The notes under the pieces: generated by a model
What the model was told of the DNA's origin: nothing
The model's database searches: none
What the model saw: only the letters and a program-made list of their open reading frames with translations
In this document: in pieces, positions 58,642-64,000 of the stretch
How the letters are laid out: every line of letters begins with the position of its first letter
Position numbering within the stretch: position 1 is the stretch's first letter
Assembly: GCA_963773655.1 (NCBI GenBank)
Contig: CAVZBX010000007.1
Location: forward strand, 1-64,000
Direction of reading: 5' to 3'
Source: DASSQJ01 sp963773655
GTDB taxonomy: Bacteria > Actinomycetota > Actinomycetes > Actinomycetales > Dermatophilaceae
DNA length: 64,000 nt
Made by a program: the position numbers and the translations under genes

Positions 58642-59064
58642 ATGCCGACCGCGCACCCCCACGCCGTGACGACCCTCGACCTGCTCTCCCGTGCCGAGGA
58701 GGCGCTGACCAACGGGTACGTCACGTCCTCGGCGTCGGCCCGCTACCTCGAGGCCTCGCTCGCGGCGCTGCGGGCGGCGGCCGCGGTGGTCGCCGCCCGC
58801 CCGGCCCGCTCCGGTGGTCCGGGCCCGCACGACGTCTGGGCGCTCACCGTGCGGGCCGCCCCCGAGCTCGGCGAGTGGGCGGAGCGGTTCACCGCGGCCA
58901 CCGGCCGGCGGGTCGGCGTCGAGACCGGGCTGGTCCGCGTCGGGGCCCGCGAGGCCGACGACCTGCTCCGCGACGCCGAGGCCTTCCTCGACCTCGCCGC
59001 CCGCCACCTCGGGGTCCCGGTGGGGCACCCGCCGCGCCGGCTCGCGCCGGTCCGCTCGGCCTGA
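58642..59064 (+). CDS. SAV_6107-type HEPN domain protein
   Basis: A 140-residue helical protein of the SAV_6107 HEPN-like family, with L-D-L-L-S-R-A-E-E-A-L-T-N-G-Y and R-Y-L-E-A-S-L-A-A-L-R-A-A-A-A-V-V-A-A-R. HEPN domains are often RNase or nucleotide-binding modules, but the classic R-x4-6-H is not obvious. It lies between DUF6504 and dnaE2 in the SOS unit; the role is unknown. Confidence 0.82.
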   Translation: MPTAHPHAVTTLDLLSRAEEALTNGYVTSSASARYLEASLAALRAAAAVVAARPARSGGPGPHDVWALTVRAAPELGEWAERFTAATGRRVGVETGLVRVGAREADDLLRDAEAFLDLAARHLGVPVGHPPRRLAPVRSA

Positions 59065-59072
59065 GCCCGGTC

Positions 59073-62000
59073 ATGGCCTGCGCCACCGACGGGTTCGCCC
59101 ACCTCCACGTCGCCTCCGGGTTCTCGATGCGCTACGGCGCCTCGATGCCCGAGGACCTCGTCGCCCGCGCCACCGAGCTCGGCCAGGGCGTGCTGGCCCT
59201 CACCGACCGCGACGGCCTCTACGGCGCCGTCCGGTTCGCCCGGGCGTGCGAGCGGGCCGGCGTGGCCCCCGTCCTCGGGGTCGACCTCGCCACCGAGGAG
59301 CTCCTCCCGGGGCCGCCCGCGCCCCGCGCCCGCACCCCGGCCCGTGGGGGTGCCCTCGTCGACCCGCGCCGGCCCCGGGTCACCGTGCTCGCCCGCGGCC
59401 GGGCCGGGGGAGCGGGGCCGGGGGCCGGGTGGGCGGCGCTGTCGCGGCTCGTCACCGACACCCACCTGCGCGGCGAGCGCGGGCTGCCCGTCACCACCCC
59501 GGCCCTCCTCGCCCGCGCGACCGCGACGGAGGAGCTCGGTCGTCCGGAGCGGGAGAACAGCGCGAGCGGAGCGAGCTCGATGCTGTCCGGGGGGTTCACG
59601 GGGGGCGGAGCCCCCTGTGTGGTCCTCCTCGGCCCCGACTCCGACGTCGGCCGGGCGGTCCTCGCCGGCCACCGCGCCCGCGCCCGCGACCTCCTCGACC
59701 GCTGGCGGGCCCTGCTCCCGCGCGACGGCCTCGTCGTCGAGGTCGTCCTCCACGGCGGCCCCGAGGGCACCTCCGGCTGCCGCTCCCACGCCTCCCGGCT
59801 GCTCGCCCTCGCCGACGCCGCCGGCGTCCCGGCCGTCCTCACCGCCGCGGTCCGGCACGCCGAGCCGGGGCAGGTCCGCACCGTCGACGTCCTCGACGCC
59901 GCCCGCCGTCTCGTCGTCCTCGACTCCCGGCACCTCGACCGCGTCACCGACGCCGGTCACCTCGCGACCACCGGTGACATGCACGCCCGGGCCCTCACCG
60001 CCGCCGGCGGCGACACCGCCCGGGCCGAGCGGCTGCTCGCGATGACCACCCGCCTGGCCACCGAGTGCGTCCAGCACCTTCGCGACGACCTCGGCATCGG
60101 CGCGGTCCACCTCCCCGAGCCCGAGGTCCTCGGCATCGACCCCGGCACCGACCCCATGGACGTCCTCGTCCGCCGCGCCCGGGCCGCCGTCGGCACCCGC
60201 TACCCCGGCGCCACCGACGCCGCGCTCACCGCGGTCCACGACCGCCTCGACGCCGAGCTCGCCGTCATCGCCTCGCTCGGCTACCCCACGTACTTCCTCA
60301 CCGTCGCCGAGGTCACCGACCTCATCCGGGCGCGGGGCGTGCGGGTGGCGGCCCGCGGCTCCGGCGCCGGCAGCCTCGTCAACCACCTCCTCGGCATCAG
60401 CGGCGTCGACCCGATCCGCCACCGCCTCCTCATGGAGCGGTTCTGCTCACCGCTGCGCGCCGAGCTGCCCGACATCGACGTCGACGTCGAGTCCGCCCGC
60501 CGCACCGAGATCTACGAGGCGGTCCTCGAGCGGTTCGGCGGCGAGCGGGTCACCTGCGTGTCGATGATGGACACCTACAAGGTCCGCCACGCCGTCCGCG
60601 ACGTCGGCGCCGCGCTCGGCATGCCCCCCGCCGAGGTCGACGAGATCGCCAAGGCCTTCCCGCACATCCGCGCCCGTGACGCCCGGCACGCCGTCGCCGA
60701 GCTCCCCGAGCTGCGCCACCGCGGCCTGGACTCCCCTCGGATGTCCGCGTTCTTCGACCTCGTCGAGGCCCTCGACGGCCTGCCCCGGCACATCGCGCTG
60801 CACCCGTGCGGGGTGGTGCTCTCCAACGCCGGGCTGCTCGACCGCACGCCGGTGGAGGCGAGCTGGCTCGGCTTCCCGATGAGCCAGTTCGACAAGGACG
60901 ACGTCGAGACCCTCGGGTTCCTCAAGCTCGACGTCCTCGGCATCCGGATGCAGTCGGCGATGGCGCACGCCGTCGCCGAGGTCGAGCGGGTCACGGGGGA
61001 GCGGATCGACCTCGACGACGAGGTGCAGGTGCCGCACGACGACCCCGACACCTTCGAGCTGATCCGCACCACGCGCACCCTCGGGATGTTCCAGATCGAG
61101 AGCCCCGGCCAGCGCGAGCTCGTCGGCAAGCTCGGGCCCACCGCGTTCGACGACCTGATCGTCGACATCTCCCTCTTCCGGCCCGGGCCGGTCAAGTCCG
61201 ACATGATCACCCCCTTCCTCGAGAGCCGGCACGGCTGGCGCGAGCGGCGCTTCCTCCACCCGAGCCTGGTCCCGGCGCTCGAGGAGACCGAGGGGGTCGT
61301 CGTCTTCCACGAGCAGGTGCTCCTCATCGTCGCCGAGACCACCGGGGTCAGCCTCGCCCAGGCCGACGAGGTGCGCCGCAGCATGGGCACCCCGACGGGG
61401 CAGGAGGAGGTGGAGGCGTGGTGGCGCCCGGCAGCCGCGGCGCGCGGGTACGGGCCGCAGGACCGCGACCGCATCTGGGAGGTGCTGAGGAGCTTCGCCT
61501 CGTTCGGGTTCTGCAAGGCCCACGCCGCGGCGTTCGCCCTGCCCACCTACCACTCGGCGTGGCTGAAGACCCACCACCCCGCGGCCTTCCTCGCCGGGGT
61601 GCTCACCCACGACCCCGGGATGTACCCGAAGCGCCTCCTCCTCGACGACGCCCGCTCCTTCGGCATCCCCGTCCTCGGCCTCGACGTCAACGCCTCCTCC
61701 GAGACCTACCGCATCGAGCCGGCCGAGGACCGGGTTCACCCGACGGACCGGGAGTGTGGTGCGGATGACGGTGCCGGGTCCGATGCCGGTGAGGTGTCGG
61801 TGCCGGGGTGGAGGCGCGACCCGCAGCCGTACGGCATCCGGCTCTCGCTCGCCGACGTCAAGGGCATCAGCGAGGCCGAGGTCGCCCGGGTCCTCGCCGG
61901 TCAGCCGTACTCCGACCTCGGCGACTTCTGGACCCGGGCGCGGGTCAGCAGGCCGGTCACCGAGCGGCTGGTCCTCGCCGGGGCCTTCGACGCCCTCCAC

Positions 62001-63044
62001 GGCACCTCCGGCCCGGCCCTCGGCCGGCGCGGCCGGGTCACCCGCCGCGACCTGCTCCTCCACGTCGCCGAGCTCGACCGCTGGGAGCGCCGTGGGGGAG
62101 CGGGCCGCCCCTCCGGGGGGCGCCGGGGTCGCCGGCCGCCACCGGAGGGCACCGTCGACGGCCATCGGCTCGTCGTCCCGACCAGCGCCGTCCGCGAGGT
62201 GGAGGCCGGTGGTGCCGACGTCCGCGAGCGAGCCGCCGCGCAGTCGCAGGCCGCCCGCGAGGTCGTCCCCGCCGACGCCCAGCCCACCCAGCTCACCCTC
62301 GACCTCGGCGACCGGCCCCGGCTCGTCGCCGGCACCGGCCTGCCCGAGATGAGCGGCCCGGAGCGGGTGCGCGCCGAGCTCGACGTCCTCGGCCTCGACG
62401 TCTCCGCCCACGTCACCCGGTTCTACGACCCGCTGCTCGACGCCCTCGGCGTCACCCGCAGCCGCGACCTGCTCGGCACCCGCAGCCGCCGCGAGGTGTG
62501 GGTCGCCGGGGTCAAGGTCGCCACCCAGACCCCGCCGGTCCGCTCCGGGCGCCGGGTCGTCTTCCTCACCCTCGACGACGGCACCGGGCCCGCCGACTGC
62601 ACCTTCTTCGAGGACGTCCAGGGCCCCTACGCCGAGGTGGTCTTCCACTCCTGGCTGCTCCTCGTCCGCGGGGTGGTGCGCCGCACCGGTGACCGCGGGG
62701 TCTCGATCCGAGCCACCGGTGCCTGGGAGCTCGCCGCCCTCTGGGACGCGTGGCAGCTCGGCGGGCTCACCGCGGTGCGGGCCGCGGTCGCCGCGGGGGA
62801 GGCCGACGCCGTCGCCCGGGCCGAGGCCGCCGAGGCCGCCGCCCGCGAGGCGGCGGAGCACGGTGGGCGGCGGGTCCTCGTCCACGCCTCCGGGTTCCGG
62901 CAGTCGCCGTACGCCGACATCCGGCCCGCCGGGGGCACCGACCCGCGGTCGGGGCGCGGGGCTCCCGGGTCCGACCGGCCGCCGGCGCCCGCGCTGCCCT
63001 CCCGCAAGCTGTGGCACGCCAGCCCCGGCAGCTCCGGCCACTAG
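59073..63044 (+). CDS. dnaE2: Error-prone DNA polymerase DnaE2
   Basis: Class C (PolIII alpha-type) translesion polymerase, 1323 residues. The N-terminal PHP domain is followed by the catalytic P-D-I-D-V-D-V with two of the three polymerase aspartates. Then come F-C-K-A-H-A-A-A-F-A, the OB-fold and the C-terminal K-L-W-H-A-S-P-G-S-S-G motif of actinobacterial DnaE2. ATG 59073 is eight bases after the HEPN gene. A peptide of about 25 residues (59550-59620) interrupts the N-terminal region, and a further variable linker lies near residue 895. It makes damage-induced mutations under LexA. Confidence 0.94.
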   Translation: MACATDGFAHLHVASGFSMRYGASMPEDLVARATELGQGVLALTDRDGLYGAVRFARACERAGVAPVLGVDLATEELLPGPPAPRARTPARGGALVDPRRPRVTVLARGRAGGAGPGAGWAALSRLVTDTHLRGERGLPVTTPALLARATATEELGRPERENSASGASSMLSGGFTGGGAPCVVLLGPDSDVGRAVLAGHRARARDLLDRWRALLPRDGLVVEVVLHGGPEGTSGCRSHASRLLALADAAGVPAVLTAAVRHAEPGQVRTVDVLDAARRLVVLDSRHLDRVTDAGHLATTGDMHARALTAAGGDTARAERLLAMTTRLATECVQHLRDDLGIGAVHLPEPEVLGIDPGTDPMDVLVRRARAAVGTRYPGATDAALTAVHDRLDAELAVIASLGYPTYFLTVAEVTDLIRARGVRVAARGSGAGSLVNHLLGISGVDPIRHRLLMERFCSPLRAELPDIDVDVESARRTEIYEAVLERFGGERVTCVSMMDTYKVRHAVRDVGAALGMPPAEVDEIAKAFPHIRARDARHAVAELPELRHRGLDSPRMSAFFDLVEALDGLPRHIALHPCGVVLSNAGLLDRTPVEASWLGFPMSQFDKDDVETLGFLKLDVLGIRMQSAMAHAVAEVERVTGERIDLDDEVQVPHDDPDTFELIRTTRTLGMFQIESPGQRELVGKLGPTAFDDLIVDISLFRPGPVKSDMITPFLESRHGWRERRFLHPSLVPALEETEGVVVFHEQVLLIVAETTGVSLAQADEVRRSMGTPTGQEEVEAWWRPAAAARGYGPQDRDRIWEVLRSFASFGFCKAHAAAFALPTYHSAWLKTHHPAAFLAGVLTHDPGMYPKRLLLDDARSFGIPVLGLDVNASSETYRIEPAEDRVHPTDRECGADDGAGSDAGEVSVPGWRRDPQPYGIRLSLADVKGISEAEVARVLAGQPYSDLGDFWTRARVSRPVTERLVLAGAFDALHGTSGPALGRRGRVTRRDLLLHVAELDRWERRGGAGRPSGGRRGRRPPPEGTVDGHRLVVPTSAVREVEAGGADVRERAAAQSQAAREVVPADAQPTQLTLDLGDRPRLVAGTGLPEMSGPERVRAELDVLGLDVSAHVTRFYDPLLDALGVTRSRDLLGTRSRREVWVAGVKVATQTPPVRSGRRVVFLTLDDGTGPADCTFFEDVQGPYAEVVFHSWLLLVRGVVRRTGDRGVSIRATGAWELAALWDAWQLGGLTAVRAAVAAGEADAVARAEAAEAAAREAAEHGGRRVLVHASGFRQSPYADIRPAGGTDPRSGRGAPGSDRPPAPALPSRKLWHASPGSSGH
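59600..59616. repeat. Hairpin inside an in-frame insertion in dnaE2
   Basis: GGGGGC (59601-59606) and GCCCCC (59610-59615) pair around GGA, inside a stretch rich in GAGCG repeats. Such sequences usually occur between genes; here they are read in frame as an S-G-G-F-T-G-G-G-A-P peptide. Confidence 0.5.
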
Positions 63045-63117
63045 GGTTGGGCCGGGTCGTCCCGCCGGTCCACCGCACCCGCCGGCAGCCCCGACCACCG
63101 CACCGAGGAGGACCACC

Positions 63118-63894
63118 GTGGCCGACGACCAGGGCCGCCCGCACCGGGCGGCGCCCACGGCGCTGCGCACGAGCGCGGTCCAGCGTGCCCTCGACGAGCT
63201 CACCACGCGCCGACAGGCCGAGCTCGGCCGCCCGCTGCGGGTCCTCGACCTCGGTGGCGGCACCGGCGGCACCGCCGTCCCGCTCGCCGCCACCGGCCAC
63301 GACCTCACCGTCGTCGACCCCAGCCCCGACGCCCTGTTCTCGCTGCGCCGCCGTGCCGCCGAGCACCGCGTCGAGGACCGGGTCCGGGCCCTCCAGGGCG
63401 ACACCGACACGGTCCGCTCCCTCGTCGGCGACGGCCCCGGCTTCGACCTCGTCTGCCTCCACGGCACCCTCGAGGTCGTCGACGACCCCGCCGCGGCCCT
63501 CGACGCCGTCGCCGCCCTCCTCGCCCCCGACGGGACGCTCAGCCTCGTCGTGGCCCAGCGACTCCACGCCGTGCTCGCCCGTGCCCTCGCCGGTGAGTTC
63601 GAGCAGGCCCGCGCCATCCTCGACCGCCCCGACGGTCGCTGGGGCGACGACGACCCCTCGCCGCGGCGCTTCGACGAGGACACCGTCGTCGCCCTCCTGC
63701 GCGCCCACGGGCTGGCGCCGGTCCGCAGCACCGGCATCCGCACCTTCATCGACCTCGTCCCGTCCGCCCTCGTCGACTCCGAGGCCGACCGTGCCGCCCT
63801 GCTCGACCTCGAGGACGCCGCGCGCCACCACCCCGAGCACCCGGTGCTCGGTGCCCTCGGCAGCGCCCTGCACGTCCTTGCCACCCGGGGCTGA
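63118..63894 (+). CDS. Class I SAM-dependent methyltransferase
   Basis: A 258-residue methyltransferase. Motif I is V-L-D-L-G-G-G-T-G-G (near residue 42-51), the post-I acid V-V-D-P-S-P and motif IV-like C-L-H-G-T-L follow. The last 40 residues are helical and acidic. The substrate is unknown. GTG 63118 follows GAGGAG. It lies between dnaE2 and dinB, which suggests but does not show a tie to the SOS group. Confidence 0.82.
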   Translation: MADDQGRPHRAAPTALRTSAVQRALDELTTRRQAELGRPLRVLDLGGGTGGTAVPLAATGHDLTVVDPSPDALFSLRRRAAEHRVEDRVRALQGDTDTVRSLVGDGPGFDLVCLHGTLEVVDDPAAALDAVAALLAPDGTLSLVVAQRLHAVLARALAGEFEQARAILDRPDGRWGDDDPSPRRFDEDTVVALLRAHGLAPVRSTGIRTFIDLVPSALVDSEADRAALLDLEDAARHHPEHPVLGALGSALHVLATRG

Positions 63895-63906
63895 CGTCCA
63901 GCACCG

Positions 63907-64000
63907 ATGAGCCGCCGCCAGTTCACCGTCCCGGAGCGCGCCGCCACCGAGCCGCCCGACGACACCGGCTGCACGATCCTCCACGTCGACATGGATGCCT
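63907..64000 (+). CDS. dinB: DNA polymerase IV (DinB), N-terminal fragment
   Basis: ATG 63907 opens a frame that runs off the window. After a 23-residue extension the Y-family motif I-L-H-V-D-M-D-A is visible, with the first catalytic Asp. It is 12 bases after the methyltransferase gene. In the neighbourhood of dnaE2 it extends the damage-tolerance cluster. Confidence 0.82.
   Translation, partial: MSRRQFTVPERAATEPPDDTGCTILHVDMDA

Noticed and set aside
60447..63992. A 1181-residue open frame antisense to dnaE2
   Set aside because: No domain is recognisable and the codon bias belongs to dnaE2 on the other strand; very long antisense frames are expected at this GC content.

Overview
The window is a gene-dense, very GC-rich chromosomal segment of an actinobacterium, most likely Micrococcales and probably Intrasporangiaceae-like. 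The evidence is the strong G/C bias at third codon positions, frequent GTG starts, the bcc-aa3 respiratory genes (ctaC-ctaD-ctaF and ctaE-qcrC-qcrA-qcrB), a class II DAHP synthase, a PASTA kinase, a deazaflavin-type nitroreductase and a DnaE2 mutasome. From memory, much of the gene order follows the Mycobacterium tuberculosis segment around Rv2172c-Rv2216 (metF-like, idsA, Rv2175c, pknL, aroG, plsC, ArsA/SRPBCC/fadD15, exonuclease, trpD, ctaE/qcrCAB, ctaC, adoK, erpA-like, glycerate kinase, DUF3043, gcvT, pepA, dlaT, TIGR01777). I see no tRNA, rRNA, CRISPR, prophage or insertion sequence, and no gene-free stretch above 300 bases.

Layout. 0-8.1 kb: TIGR01777 epimerase, lipoyl E2 (sucB/dlaT), lpdA, pepA, gcvT. 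8.1-17.7 kb: DUF3043, M20 peptidase, glutathionyl-hydroquinone-reductase-like protein, DEAD helicase, nadA, glycerate kinase, erpA, adoK, aat. 17.7-19.1 kb: a translationally coupled pair made of a cysteine-desulfurase-fold protein with no lysine at all and a TusA-like protein. 19.2-29.1 kb: respiratory oxidase and bc1 clusters around a metallopeptidase, a serine hydrolase and a DUF167 protein. 29.2-36.4 kb: orphan receiver protein, trpD, Lrp-type RAM protein, VOC protein, exonuclease-GIY-YIG fusion, a metalloprotease lipoprotein and a GT87-type membrane protein. 36.4-45.7 kb: fadD15-like, SRPBCC, ArsA-like, a Cys-cluster protein, ROK glucokinase, EEP protein, plsC and a histidine kinase/LuxR regulator pair. 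45.8-57 kb: aroG, ltaE, GNAT, DMT exporter, PASTA kinase, LysM transglycosylase, Rv2175c-like, idsA, metF, M29 aminopeptidase, nitroreductase-like, YbaK. 58-64 kb: a SOS operon (LexA box, DUF6504, HEPN protein, dnaE2), a methyltransferase and the start of dinB.

Three things stand out. (1) The desulfurase-fold protein lacks the PLP lysine, the PLP-stacking histidine and the glutamine, yet keeps its cysteine loop and is GTGA-coupled to a TusA-like carrier. (2) Four genes between 33.8 and 39.2 kb carry six apparent single-base insertions, while the rest of the window shows none that I could find. This points to local consensus error or a decaying locus. (3) About twenty genes have a TANNNT -10 hexamer 6-8 bases before the start codon, the signature of leaderless transcription, and this settles several start codons.
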